NCBI RefSeq assembly: GCF_037975245.1
Contig: NC_092574.1
Span: forward strand, 6,874,713-6,938,712
Length of the DNA stretch: 64,000 bases
Direction of reading: 5' to 3'
From: Apostichopus japonicus
Taxonomy: Eukaryota; Echinodermata; Holothuroidea; Aspidochirotida; Stichopodidae
Below, piece by piece: positions 28,273 through 40,384 of this stretch. Within the stretch, counting starts at the first letter, position 1, and every line of letters begins with the position of its first letter. The position numbers were made by a program, and so were the translations under genes. The notes beneath the pieces are model-generated. The model was not told the origin of the DNA. It saw nothing but the letters and a program-made list of their open reading frames with translations, and searched no databases.

Positions 28273-31200
28273 TTAGGTTCGAAGAAACAGCCGTTGCAAC
28301 AAAAGTGCCAAACCGATGATATAGACAAAATCTGCATGAAAGAAGAGGTTATAACTAATAAACTGAAAATATCGTACACTTGTATTTCTACGTTGCATTT
28401 ACGAAGGAGCTTTATTTACTTATACGGAAATACCTACCATGAAAAAACAAAAACTCTCATTTAATGAGAGAACAATACCCGTATACGCTGGCACAATGGA
28501 CACACGATAAGTGTCATACATAAGCGTCGGTCATTACAACAATGCTCCTGCATTAGTGTAGCCTAATTTATTTTAAATACGTTTTTTTTAGAACTTGACC
28601 TGTTGACCTGTGATTTAAATATCAAGTATGAAGTTTACCCCAAAAAAGAGATGAAAAAAAAAACTTTTGCGGTAAGGAATGATAAAAACAAATGAAATAA
28701 AATTAAATTAAATTAAACAAAATTTCCCACCGAGAGCAGCTCTGTAATCGTTGGCCGTAACACGATTTTTTTTAAAGTTTTTTTTATTCCGATCATAATA
28801 TTATTTCCTTATAGGTCTATTGCGTATTTATGAGCAGCAATCTGCTCAATATACATAGAATACCACACTTACCGCCCATAAGTCGAGCAGCTCTGTTATG
28901 GTCGTGGTCATGATCATGGTCATGGTCATGGTCGTGGTCGTGGTCATGGTCATGGTCATGGTCCACGCTCATTGATACATTGACACTATGAAACATGTCC
29001 GTTTTGCTCAGATTGATTCTTTCGTTACTAATGTACGGGTTCCTCCAGTGCCGTGTAGGATCACCTTCAAGGAAAGATGGGGACAAAAAGAAGTTTTTTT
29101 CTTTTAAAATTTCTGAAAATTTAGCATGACAAAATATCAAACCATGACAACCTTCGTGTCTTTTTTTTTTAAATTACTATTAATTAGTAGGTATTAATGA
29201 ATTAATAAGTACACCAGGTGATGACACCGTCTGGAAACTCTGATATATGATATCATTACGCCCTCTCTCTCCACCGGCGGTACACACGGCAACAACAAAT
29301 TGTGTGAGGGTACTCGACTCCCCCCGGCCCCCCCCCCCCACGTAAAACAAAGTGTCGAGTATAGCCTCATTTTAACGCGGCTTATCTTCAATGAATAATG
29401 CACTTGAAGTTTGGAACTTATAACATGGGCGGTAACGTACAACATTCGATGGGATCATTAGTCTTAAGAGGCTATAGCACCCCCCCCCTTCCCATCCCCT
29501 TTTGCTCTGGGCCCTTGGGAGCTGCCAGATTGTCTGTAGGGTCTGCTCACCCGTGCTGGTTCCACTTTGCTGATCAAAATGATTCATCATTATTCTTGTA
29601 TATCGTGTTATATCTAGCTATATGGTCATACGGGGGGAAATGTATTTTTACAACTGAAAATGGATACATTTTTGGTAGGTAAGGCTTCGAGAAGAAGAAC
29701 ATTGTAGATATTTTAAAAACAATAACTTTTACCCACGAAAGCATGGACAAGTAAATCATAAGTCATTTATATTACCAGTTGAGCTGATGGGCCCAGTACC
29801 AAAGAAAAGGTACAGCGGACTGTTAAGGTCAAAGGTATTGGCTGCTCTGATTCCCGCTGGTATGGTGAAGGCACAGGAGAACAAGTTTTCGTTGAAAGAT
29901 TCTTCAATTTTTCTCAGACCTGTTATTGTCTGTCAAAGAATATATAATATTTGTAATACTATAGGTATGTACTTATCCCAGTAAGGCAAATTATGTCACC
30001 AAAAACAGAACTAGTATTGTTCGATACAGGTAACAAACGCCTACAGTGGAATTACGACCTTCCTTACCGGTTTCGAACCTCTGGACATACAATCAGCGTC
30101 CATATAGCCTAGTGGTTAGGGTGTCCGCGTACAAAGCGGGAGGCCCGGGTTTCGAATCCCGGTGGAGGCTCGAAGTTTTTGCACTGTTGTTGATTTTCCA
30201 ACTCATTTATCTGTTAGATATTTATATATATATATATATATATATTTCACAACCCCTATTCTGTTTTACTTATAGATTGATATCTCTATGGCAAATAAAA
30301 CATATATAACATGCCATGGGCATGGGCCACTTTCCTAAATGTATGGTACCTACCAAATTTGAATCTTGAGTGACACTCAGCCCAGTGGTGTCACCCGAGT
30401 ATCTGTCACACCATTTGTGTAAAGCCTAATTCAGGTAGAATATCAATACCAAAGAAATTACTTCCCTGCTACGTCATTTTGGGGTCTTAAAGAATATCCT
30501 TACCTCACCTTTTGGTAGGTTTGTGTGCCCTTCATTGTATCGATGGATGACTTCAACTGTACCAGACTCACTACGGGTACACATTATGACTTCATCAGAA
30601 CCCTGTCGTCAAAATAAAAAAAAGAGGTCACATCAAGGGACTTGGGGGGGGGGGGGCAATATAGCGGAATACATTAACTGCTAAGTTTTTTTTTTAATTT
30701 TTTATATTTTACTTATCGTTTGTTCTATTATTTTTTATGTTTTATATTACATTATCATTTTACTTTGCCAAAAAAATCTATCATAAACTAGGCACAGCTC
30801 ATGGCAGTACTATAATAACTTACGGTATGTGACTATGTGACGTCAAATCAATTGATTCAAATCACACTGTTCAGGCTCAGCTAGAAATTAGGCTAAGCGA
30901 TATACCGATTCCTGAACAGCTGATTTAATCATCTAGTGCTAAACTTGATAGTTCAGCCGCTTTATTGATATTTATAGGCATGATTGAAAAGAATGGAAAA
31001 TATAGCAAATCGCAGCTTGCGAAATAACTGCGGTTTTCAAGGATCTGTCAAAACTCGGATTAAATTAAAATATTTAAAGAAAGAAGAAACCGTGTATAGC
31101 ACGATTCTTTTTTTCTTATAGAGTTGAAGCGAAGAGAAGCAACATGGAAATCCGCTAAACAGATAATGGAATGTAAAGTTTATCGTTTTATATAGCATGT

Positions 31201-31981
31201 GCATGGATGGTAGTATTTACAGCCTACGTCTCCGTTGAAACATATACTACTAAAATTGACAGTTCGTCTTATAATGAAGGTCATTATACTGGATTGCCCC
31301 CTCCCCCTTTAATTACGCTAGAAGGTATATTAATGGTCACGTACCGTATGTGTTCGAAAACTTCAACAAGCACTTTTGCGACCACCCTTTAAGCATTTTC
31401 TTCACCTTGGTGAGAATGTTAATTATTTGAATTCAATAGTACATTCGTGAACGTCTTTGGTGTAATTCTAGATGGTCAGTACCTCCAGATGTTATAGTAC
31501 AGCTTTGACTGCAGTAAAAGTATACCTGCCTTCATTTTACACTTGGTTGTAATGAGTAACCATGCAGCTATGTTATTAAGTGGCCAAACCCAAAAATCTA
31601 TATCCCGCTGATCTATCATCTACCTGATGTAGGTGACATGGTAATGTTATAATCTCTCATAACCTTTTGACATGATTTATTTACCATAGTTCTATCGGAT
31701 GAAAACCCGACAGAAACCCAACCAGAAGTTACATCTCTTTCGAATGTGCCCTGTAGCCGGAACGTGAAGACGTCATCTTCCAGCGCACTCATCCTCATCG
31801 TAATTTCACACGGTGCATCGGGAGTTCCGGTACATTCATCCGGGTAGTTAAAGCAGGTGGTATCGTTCAGAGAAAACATGTCACAGAATGTTTCATGATG
31901 ATGATCATGACCATGATGATCGTGACCATGTGCCCAACACGTGACCACCATCGACAGTATGCACAATATTATATACGTCAT
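28273..31981 (-). CDS. DOMON-domain protein 2, His-rich, GPI-type tail
   Basis: Five coding exons on the minus strand: 31981-31685, 30602-30504, 29929-29776, 29064-28873, 28331-28273 (stop 28275-28273). Introns are GT-AG with phases 0,0,1,1, exactly as in DOMON gene 1, and exon 2 is 99 nt in both. Product 266 aa. An acceptor at 31997-31998 shortly before the ATG implies an upstream non-coding exon. After a signal peptide (MTYIILCILSMVVTCWA) comes a His-rich stretch HGHDHHGHDHHH, then the DOMON domain with VGFSSDRTM-GSDEVIMC and LYLFFGTGP. Exon 4 carries WRNPYIS and then eleven consecutive Asp-His pairs. Exon 5 encodes only the hydrophobic tail FVYIIGLALLLQRLFLRT, a GPI-type signal. The His-rich parts, absent from gene 1, suggest metal binding; this is inference. 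The two genes are diverged duplicates. Confidence 0.87.
30096..30170 (+). tRNA. tRNA-like sequence, anticodon ACA, probably pseudogene or SINE head
   Basis: Contains an A box (TAGCCTAGTGG, 30105-30115) and a B-box-like GGTTTCGAATCC (30148-30159). Acceptor arms GCGTCCA and TGGAGGC pair with one mismatch; the anticodon stem TCCGC/GCGGG encloses GTACAAA, giving anticodon ACA. Two extra bases sit before the D arm and one extra base lies in the T loop. A TTTTT run (30176-30180) follows as a pol III terminator. ACA would read UGU (Cys), which eukaryotes normally read with GCA, so a working tRNA is unlikely. It lies in intron 2 of DOMON gene 2, on the opposite strand. Confidence 0.5.
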
Positions 31982-32029
31982 CGTGAAACCCAAAATCCTG
32001 AAACAAAAGTTGACAACAGATGAGAGAGG

Positions 32030-32030
32030 G

Positions 32031-32116
<86 letters not shown>

Positions 32117-32147
32117 GTGGGCATATAGGTGTGCACGCAACCCATTC

Positions 32148-32211
<64 letters not shown>
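32030..32211. repeat. (GATA)n-(GACA)n and (TA)n microsatellites
   Basis: GATA repeats run into GACA repeats (to about 32117); a pure TA array follows at 32152-32211. The block starts about 30 bases upstream of the 5' UTR splice acceptor of DOMON gene 2, so it lies in its upstream intron. Confidence 0.95.
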
Positions 32212-32216
<5 letters not shown>

Positions 32217-32607
32217 CATGATTATACATCTGTGGTGAGAGCTACTTCATCCAATACACCGCCGTCACCCAAACAGACATTCCAAAGTGAGATTAATAAT
32301 TGAATCGTATATATACGTCCATGTTTTCGCCACTTGACATCGACAACATACTCGCAAATAACTCAACACTCTATAATTGAAAAAAAAAGGCATGTAAAAG
32401 TGCATGGTGATTTCCTTTTGCCCTCACAAACCTTTCACATTAGCACTGCAATTGTAGCCGAATACAGAAAAGAACATTCATGTCAATGTGTAAAAGCAAA
32501 ATCTAAATATTCCAGGTCAGAGTCCTTTTTTTCCAAGTCAAGTACCAAGTTACTTATAGTTAACAAAATGTTATGTACTCAGCTTCCGCATATCATAGGG
32601 TTCAAAT

Positions 32608-32795
32608 CTATGGAACGCGAAAAGGGAAAACTTATTTCGTTGATAAGTTTAACGCAAGTTTAGACAACAACGTAAGTTTAGACAACAACGTAAGTTTGAG
32701 CAACAACATGATAAAACAGCAGAAACAACTTTAGTTTAGACAGCAACAAACTTAGTTTAGACAACGAAATATGGTTGCCCTTTTCGCGTTCCATA
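32608..32795. mobile_element. Small TIR element (CTATGGAACGCGAAAAGGG ends)
   Basis: The 19-bp CTATGGAACGCGAAAAGGG and its exact reverse complement bound 188 bp. Between them lie four or five short repeats of the type GTTTAGACAACAACGTAA. This is a MITE-like foldback; no clear target duplication beyond the terminal bases. Confidence 0.7.
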
Positions 32796-33006
32796 GGAAC
32801 GCCTGTCAAAGGTGTTATTAATAAGCACTGCCTAGGTGACATTTCAATGATTTCACCACCAAACTAATACATCGAAATGATTCGGAAAGATGGCGGCATT
32901 GTTATGAAGTGAGCACGCGGGCGTATAAATTGCTAATTATACTTGGTTATGAATATATAAGACATCTCAACATGATTGAGCACATGAAATAACACAACGT
33001 GCTATC

Positions 33007-33303
33007 ATGTTGATCAACTTGATACTGCTGATCGGAACTTCACTATTAGAAGCACACGGGTGTTCTTGCCAAATCACGATAACGAAATTAAAAGGAATGC
33101 TTTTTTAAATAGAGAGAATCACAATGTAGAACACTGACGTAGTGACATCTATTTCAGGTGAAGTTTCGCCACTCAGAGATGAAATCGACGCCTTCGGCAC
33201 CCGAGTCAACCTGGCGGGGGTTCCGGTGCCTCGTATACCCGGTACGGAGCCGGTGTGTTGGAAGGTCAAACCCGCAGTGGTGAATGCAAAGTGCCGCCTA
33301 TAG
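33007..33303 (+). CDS. Possible two-exon small secreted peptide
   Basis: An ATG at 33007 opens a strong signal peptide (MLINLILLIGTSLLEAHG). TATAAA-like sequences lie upstream (32930 and 32954). A good acceptor (TATTTCAG, ending 33157) starts a second frame (VSPLRDEIDAFGTR..., TAG at 33301-33303). Joining needs a weak donor (GTTCTT at 33062), since the nearer GTGTTC donor gives an immediate stop. The intron would be only 96 bp. The product would be about 66 aa with three Cys; no family recognised. Weak donor and lack of a near poly(A) signal keep this tentative. Confidence 0.25.
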
Positions 33304-33753
33304 TGTCACTATATAGTGTAGTATCTTTGCTCTGGGAATTTTTTGGGGAAAACCCCGTCAGTGTTGGGATAACTGCATAGAGGAGCAATAGACTGCAGAC
33401 GGAAACCTGTTCTATATATTAATCACATCCGTGCCCGGTGCATGGTGATATTAACCTTCATCCGAACATTGTGAACTCCTTTAAAGGGAGTGAAGAATCG
33501 AGCACAAAGAATCGTCTGATGCCGGTAATCTGACCTAGTTTCGAATGAGGTGTAACAGAAGTGTTAGACACCACCATCGATCCCAGGAAAGACATATACA
33601 GCTTGCTACCCTCCGGTAATTAGACACTAGTGTACAGACAGTACATACAGCTGCGGTAAATACCCACAGCACAGTGCATAAAAGATACAGCGATGGACAT
33701 CTCAGGTACAGTAGTCCATGGGCTAGCAGGACCCACCAAGCACCCCCCCCCCC

Positions 33754-34098
33754 CAGACTCTCCGCGAGTGGTATCATTTTGTTCAGGAGACCCGTCCGAA
33801 CAATATTTTGCATGTTACCATTGAAAATGTTGGGATCAACTCTCAGGTCGCTATATGGAGACGTGCAGACATTCCCATTCAAGACGTTCCATCGCCAACA
33901 GATGGTCATGGATGGACTCTGAAGTCTGGTTTACTGGAGCCATTGTGGGTGGACGGACCAATTCTTCCCCAAGCGCTAGTGGACGAAGTGGAAGTACTTG
34001 ACCCAAGCTGTGAATCAGATGATGAAGATTCTGATGACCAAGACTCACTACCTGCTCCATCAGAAAGCGATGACAGTGACAGTGAGAGTGAATTGTAG
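33754..34098 (+). pseudogene. Repeat-associated ORF fragment, acidic C-terminus
   Basis: An open frame runs through the left inverted arm into the unique interior and ends at 34098. It reads REWYHFVQETRPNN ... VAIWRRADIP ... PSPTDGHGW ... GLLEPLWVDGP, then an Asp/Glu/Ser-rich tail. The pattern AIWRRA followed by PSP-HGW recalls the C-terminal part of unnamed ORFs found in many repeats of marine animals; this is from memory. No start codon with context is visible, so it is treated as a transposon-derived fragment. Confidence 0.5.
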
Positions 34099-34308
34099 TA
34101 CAGGTGGAAAGTTACATCAGGATAACTGTAAATCTAGAGAAGTACTTGCATCACATGTTAGTTCTGAATGCCAAGCAGCCATTTTGGAATTCAAGATGGT
34201 TGAACATGTTACCAACAAAGGGGCTCAGCATTAATATCACTGAGCCTAGTGAAATACTTGACGATAAAAACATGGCAATGTTTTATTTTGTTTTAATTTT
34301 ATAATGTT

Positions 34309-34720
34309 GTTGATCTTATTGGATTCCTTAACTCTGAAAACATGGGTTTGTGAAAGTGAAAATAGTTCCAATTGGCGGCCATTTTGAATTTCAATATGGC
34401 TTCCTCAGCACAATGTCCCAGTGTTAATGTTGTTATTCTTATTGGATTCCTTGACCCTGAAAACATGGGTATAGACACCAGAATTATAACTCTATGTGCC
34501 TTAGAAGCTGAGTTATAGGTAAAAATAGTTCCGAATTGGCGGCCATTTTGAATTTCAACATGGCCGCTGCAGCGCAATGATCCAATGGTTATGTCTTTGT
34601 TCTTACTGGATTCCTTGACCCAGAAAACATGGGTATAAACACCAGAATGATAACTCTATGAGCCTTAGACATCGAGATATGGGTGAAAATAGTTCCAAAT
34701 GGCGGCCATTTTGGAAAATG
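34309..34720. repeat. Three diverged tandem units, 120-165 bp
   Basis: Units begin near 34309, 34429 and 34592. Each carries ATTGGATTCCTTGACCCTGA, AACATGGG, AAAATAGTTCC and GGCGGCCATTTTGAATTTCA. The first unit lacks about 45 bp in its middle. They lie inside the 33712-34860 insertion. Confidence 0.85.
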
Positions 34721-35196
34721 GCGGAAATGCAGAGTTGATCCCAACATTTTCAATGGTAACATGCAAAATATTGTTCGGACGGGTCTCCTGAACAAAATGA
34801 TACCACTCGCGGAGAGTCTGGGGGGGGGGTGCTTGGTGGGTCCTGCTAGCCCATGGACTACAGATAAAAGATAACTAAGTATCACGTTTCATAACTGCCT
34901 GCATTTTGTATAGCGACAAGAAGAAAACTTCACTTGCAAGCAACGGATAGTTAACTTTTTTTTTCAGATGGCGGCACGCGGTTTGGGGCGAGTCTTCAAT
35001 GCCTTTAATTACAATGTATTAAAAGCAAGCGTATATGGTTATATATAATTGGATTTCTCAATAATGATTTTCCCGATTATCTAAAAAGCGGAGAACTAAG
35101 GTACGACTGTTCCAAAAAAAAAACCTGTTAACAAACTGTTTATCCACTAAAGAGACCATGTGAGAGAGTGTGTAAAAGTAACAAGTGGGCCTGAAT

Positions 35197-35354
35197 GTTT
35201 CGATCCTATAGCAGGATCGTCTTCGGAGGCTGAATTACAAGTAAAACAGAAACTGACAGAATACAAGGCTCATTAACCTTGTAATTTGTCCCAGGTTGAA
35301 GTTTCTGTTACTTGTCATTAAGCCTCTGATGGAAGATCCTGCTATTAGTATCGA
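35197..35354. repeat. Penelope-like element terminal fragment, inverted pair
   Basis: The motif GTTTCGATCCTATAGCAGGA at 35197 is shared with the Penelope-like element end at 44861. Arms 35199-35253 and 35301-35354 are imperfect reverse complements of each other, so this is a foldback made of two opposed terminal fragments. Confidence 0.55.
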
Positions 35355-35360
35355 TTCCAT

Positions 35361-35431
35361 AACAACTCCCTGGTTAAACATGGAACGGCAGCATCATCCC
35401 TGACTTGGCACGATCATACCAGGGAGTTGTT
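35361..35431. repeat. Foldback element with AACAACTCCCTGGT arms
   Basis: AACAACTCCCTGGT (35361-35374) and its reverse complement (35418-35431) enclose 43 bp. The arms are those of the 14314-14347 hairpin in the opposite orientation. Confidence 0.75.
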
Positions 35432-35439
35432 GTCATACC

Positions 35440-37990
35440 GTAAATCCGTTTCGAAATTGTTTTACCGGAAGTGGCAATACAGTCACGGGAATGGATGTTG
35501 GTTGGCTCTCCCCTTTGTTTAGATAGATCACACTGCGTGGTAACAGGTTGAAGTATAATAGCGTATCAACTCTTGGATCCTCCCCCATCAGACTTAATAA
35601 TGTAGGACGTTTGTGCACAGCTGGATAACAAATCAGTAAGCTGTTAGCTACATTACGTTTGCCGGTAGTCTACCACGATAGTAAAATGTATAGGCTCATT
35701 ATGCTCAGTGCCAACATAGTCCCACATTTAGGCTTGTATTATAATAACATTTGACATGTCGATTACTTCTAATCAGAGCGTTAGAAAACAACACGTGACT
35801 GGTCGTCCAATGAGAGTAGGAGAAATTCAGGTCAAATGGCACTCTAGGCGCACTATTAGACGACTTATTTACGATGTTGGGATGTTCCAAGTGAGGGAAG
35901 GATTTGGTTGAGGTTTTTTACTGCATAGTTTCGGCACTGATGAAACCTATCACCGTAGGCATATAACTGATTAAATGTTAACAATGCTTTCCATGTCTGT
36001 CTGTAGGCGGTATAGCACATATCTTATGAGACATATTTTGATAATCCCTTGACAGTTCATTTTCAACATGCATCGACCCTAGCAACATATGGTTTAATGT
36101 TTGTCAAAGCATATTGATCTCACAAACACACACGTATATGTAGGCTAATTATACAGGTAATATGCGGGGAAAAACTGTGCGGATGGAAAGGGTGATATTT
36201 TCGAGCAGACGACGTTAATGGGAAATATATAAATATACTGCATGCATGGTTTCACATTCGGTATATTTCGGGGAAAATGCGTATAAGGGTTTTATGTTTG
36301 TAACGTACGTGACCGCTTTATTTTATAGTTAGGAAAAGGCTGACGAAGAAATACTCTACAACGGTTAAGCACATACGTGAAGTGTTTGCTGTATATGTAC
36401 ATACAGGTGTCCGTCAGTGTCTAACCAGGGAGTTCCATAACAACTCCCTGGTCTATCTTAGGCCATATGACTAGTAAGTGGTAGTGATTTGGTAAATATA
36501 TCCGATCGATATAGGCTAGTGTATATATTTGTGCCTTCCTATATGCTATACTTTCAGGTATGATGATTTTACTATAAGTTCTTTAGTAAGTTTTGTTACT
36601 ATAACGACATAGGTATAGCCTAGGTCTAATTTACAACAGGTGTGTAAAACCGAGATGATGGGGGAAAAAGGGAAAAAAAGATAGAGAGAGAATTAGACCC
36701 AGCGAATTCCGAACGCAGGCTGAATAACTCAGCCATTAAAAGTGACATATTTTACGTTGCAATCAAAAACGTAGAAAGTGCAGCCGTAAATTTGAGATCA
36801 ATCTCCAATTTAGTAGGCCTAATTAGTAACCCATGGAAACCCTTTGTCTCAGTGCCTGGCAGCAGATCTTTGCGCATGTGCAGGTCCACATTTTTCAAGC
36901 ACTCCTGACACATTTTTGACTTCGGGGTCTGTAATGTTTACCGACCAGGTAATATGTTGATCAATATCCAAATCAAGACAGAAATATACTTCTATAAACT
37001 ATTACGGAAATCATGTATTGACGGTTAGCACTCGGAAGGCAAGATCGCGCAAGAGTGACGGATAGCCTAAACATGCAATTGGCTTAGCACACAACACAGT
37101 AATGATGTTCGTGAGTGATATATAAAGTAGTTCTTGAACGTAGCATATTAATGTCACAGGGCCCCCCTCTGAATCTCCTTTCAGTACAAAGCAACCGCCT
37201 CTGTTATGTCATTCATAAAACATGATAAGCTTTTTCTCTCGTCAACGTCCCCCGACCCCGCCCTAGTTCTGATGACTACTATATATACGCATGCTATACT
37301 ATAGTGATGTAGTAGAAATAGCCAGGACGGTAAGCAAACAAAATATACTGTAATCAATGAGCTACATATTTGTTTATAATGATACGCCTGTTATCTTAAA
37401 CTGATATGCGACTGAACAAGGAAATGACTTCATGCCATATTCAATGTCACACGCCCATGTCAACTTAAAATTGTTTAAAAAATAAACATTACATCAGTGA
37501 AAATGAAATTAATATTAGACGCTTTGTACTTAATAGTTTGTCTTACCAGACGAGTTAACCGTTGATAATAGGAACGAACGTTAATTCTCCTCCTTACATC
37601 CAGTTACAACCAACGTGATGAGCTCATGCACTTGTTTCCTCGACTGATCCCGTAGGTTTACTTCACTGCACTATAAACATGAGTGTACTTCCGCGTAACA
37701 AGTCTAAAGATAGACAACCCGATTTAACATGTTTCCGCTGAGTGAAATGTGCAGTCTGTGAACAATATGTGTGTGTGTTGTCTCCCGCCCATCGACAAGC
37801 AGTGTAAACCGAAGCGATATGATTACCGCACAGGTCATGTTCCTATATACGCTGAATGTGAAAGTGTCGTGAAAAAGAGGAGGTGGCTTGGCTATACACA
37901 AAAAACTGTATGTTGGGATAAACAATGGGAGACGTAAAAGAGAAGAAACCCGTACCACTCGACAACAGAGATTCTACTGGTATGTGAATG
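35440..37990. other. Intergenic, no gene seen; one hairpin
   Basis: A hairpin ACCAGGGAGTT-CCATAAC-AACTCCCTGGT lies at 36424-36452 and is the third copy of that foldback family. Otherwise unique-looking AT-rich sequence with no supported exon. Confidence 0.45.
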
Positions 37991-38002
37991 CGTACAAACT
38001 GG

Positions 38003-38003
38003 T

Positions 38004-38062
<59 letters not shown>

Positions 38063-38085
38063 CATATGTATATGTATATTCGTAT
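38003..38085. repeat. (TA)n microsatellite
   Basis: TA array grading into TACATA variants. The YIYI-type frames through it are artefacts. Confidence 0.9.
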
Positions 38086-38089
38086 ATGG

Positions 38090-39390
38090 ATGAGTGTTTC
38101 TCCAGTACTAACAAAATCGCCGACAAGTAGGCACGACAAATTTAACCTGTGTCAGTGATGACAGCCTACACGTGGGTCCTGACTCCTCAAAAAGTGGTCA
38201 CATGTGGTTTGGCTTTGTTTCGTACTCCCGACCTGTCCCATTCCCCTCAAATAACTTTCACGCACTTGTAGTCAAGGCCTCCAAATCTCCAACCCCACCC
38301 CACCCCACCCCACCCCACTCCTCAGAAACGAAACATCTAACTCAAGACAGATATAATCAACACGATTCCAATTAAAAGCGATATTTGTTTCTACTTTCAA
38401 TTCCTTATAATTAATTATAAGGGTTTCATCACAGTACACACCTTTCTTGGACGTATGTGTGTCGATTTGCTTCTCAAAGTGTGGTAGGAGTGTAGCCTAC
38501 ACTTTACTGTGTAGGAGTAATGCAACTGACATGTCTGGATTCTGAGTGCTGTCTATGAGGATGGGGCCTTATAGTCCAGTCAATCTGTCAGAAAGAAGAA
38601 AAAGAAAAAATGGGTCAACCTAACACTAATTGCCAAAAAAATGTTGGAGGTTTTTCACAGACAAATACCTGTACCTTGTGACAAACATATTAAAAATATA
38701 GCCTACATTCATCGAGGTTGCACAACCGAGCCAAAATATTCCCCCAAAAAAATCATAATAATAATGGTGGATCATGCCTGCGCTACATAGATACGAACTG
38801 CGTTCATTGTAAGCATTTTGCGAACTGATTATTAATTTCCCATTATTATGTTAATTAGGTAGCCTAATCCAGTTTAGCGAAAGAGCATGCGCCCTGGTGT
38901 ATTTTCATTCTCATTATAAGATAATTTTTATTAGAAACAGCAAAAAATGGGGGTTCCGTTGACATAATTATTATACCCGGGCCCCCACCTGACTTTCTAT
39001 GCCCCACGCGCATTAATTAATGTTGTACCTGTGTTGTAACAAGTGTTCTACCCAATATGCATATAGCAACGCGACTGATTTGCTGACAAATTTGATTCAT
39101 TAAAGTAACACAGTGATGAGCTGATCATTTGATTTCAGTCGTGAAACATGTCTTTTTTTTTTTTTTTCATTTTTTTTTAATGTTTGTCACGTATATTACG
39201 GATATTCATAAAGCCTAACTTGTAGTGGAATTTATGTTTATATTTTCTATTACAATCTTCAGAAATGTCACAAAATAGGAAGGGTTTCAAATTTTCAAAA
39301 TTGTTTTTTTTTCTCTCACATTTCATTGGATAATTATATGGCCAAATATCAAGAGAGTCTGGCAAAATTTGATTGGACAAAGGAAATAAA
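38090..39390. other. Intergenic, no gene seen
   Basis: A short CACCC tandem tract lies at 38293-38320. No exon recognised. Confidence 0.4.
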
Positions 39391-39396
39391 ATAATG

Positions 39397-39461
<65 letters not shown>

Positions 39462-39473
39462 TATAATAATAAC
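39391..39473. repeat. (AAT)n microsatellite
   Basis: About 80 bases of ATA/AAT triplets, almost uninterrupted. Confidence 0.95.
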
Positions 39474-40384
39474 ATGTCAATGACTTGAATCGAAGACTCA
39501 AATGAAGGCTTCGGTGACCGTCAAATCTCTCCAATTCTTGTCTGATCGTTGCCAGAAATCTGCAAGATGTTCGAGTCAATTGTTATAGAGAGAGAGACCA
39601 CCAAAGTGAACCCGTATGGTGACAACGATACATATATGCAGCGACACAGTGAAAATGATTTTGGTAGAAATGAACTGCCTACCTACCTATTTTTCATCAC
39701 CCTCTCCCACCCCCCCCCCCCCCCTTTATTCACATATTCGCCAGCTATTCAATTCTTACATAGAATATATCTACATCTTTCTCTTGTGTAGGACCAGGAT
39801 TGATGCCCATTCTATTGGAGGCGGTATATCATGTCAATTAGGAATTCTGACATATAATGGTCAACATTGCCAGCCACAAACCGAACAAAATGATCTGAAT
39901 CGACTCATTGTTTCAAACCGCCTCGTTTTTGGAAGAATTATTCCGTTCGCACATTTCTGCCGACTCCTCGATTACCGAAAGAATTTGAAATGAAGGGTTT
40001 ACCATTTAGCACAGATTTCGCTCACAAAATAAAAATGGAAAAAATGGAGAAAGAAAATAAAATGAAAAAATTACGAGTCAAAAAGCTGCGCCGGCATTCA
40101 TAAGAGCCAGTGCGGGAAAGAAATCACATTTTGGAAAAGAATGTTGGGGTACTTGCACATAGTTTTACTGTGCGGTGCTCGCAAAATGGCCGCTTACGGG
40201 TAGTATTTTCATAATAAGCCATAATAGTTTCATTTTGCATGAAAGCAATAAATACAGTGTAACAATATACTTTGTTGAATTGTACTGGTACATAACCATT
40301 ACTGACATTACTAGTTCAGACAGCATGCTACGTGTGGTTTTATGTTCATAACGGTACATTAAAGGGAGGGAACATACGCGCACA

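Larger units (their letters stand above)
33712..34860. mobile_element. 1.15-kb insertion with about 130-bp terminal inverted repeats and 3-bp CAG duplication
   Basis: Left arm 33712-33843 (TAGTCCATGGGCTAGCAGGA... to GATCAACTCT) and right arm 34731-34860 are near-perfect reverse complements; they differ mainly in the length of the C/G run. The insertion is flanked by CAG on both sides (33709-33711, 34861-34863). The uninterrupted copy at 40585-40592 reads GTCCAGAT, so the insertion boundaries and the 3-bp duplication are read directly by comparison. The interior holds a coding remnant and three diverged tandem units. The superfamily is not recognised. Confidence 0.8.
33503..35011. repeat. Dispersed repeat copy A, interrupted by the 33712-34860 insertion
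   Basis: 33503-33711 plus 34861-35011 match 40385-40731 almost base for base, from TCTGATGCCGGTAATCTGAC to GGGGCGAGTCTTCAATGC. Copy B at 40 kb lacks the insertion. Confidence 0.85.

Noticed and set aside
31616-32140. Extended N-terminus with LSVCLSVCPSVCLSIYLS before the DOMON exon
   Set aside because: It translates the GATA/GACA microsatellite; a splice acceptor at 31997-31998 and the signal-peptide ATG at 31981 define the real start.
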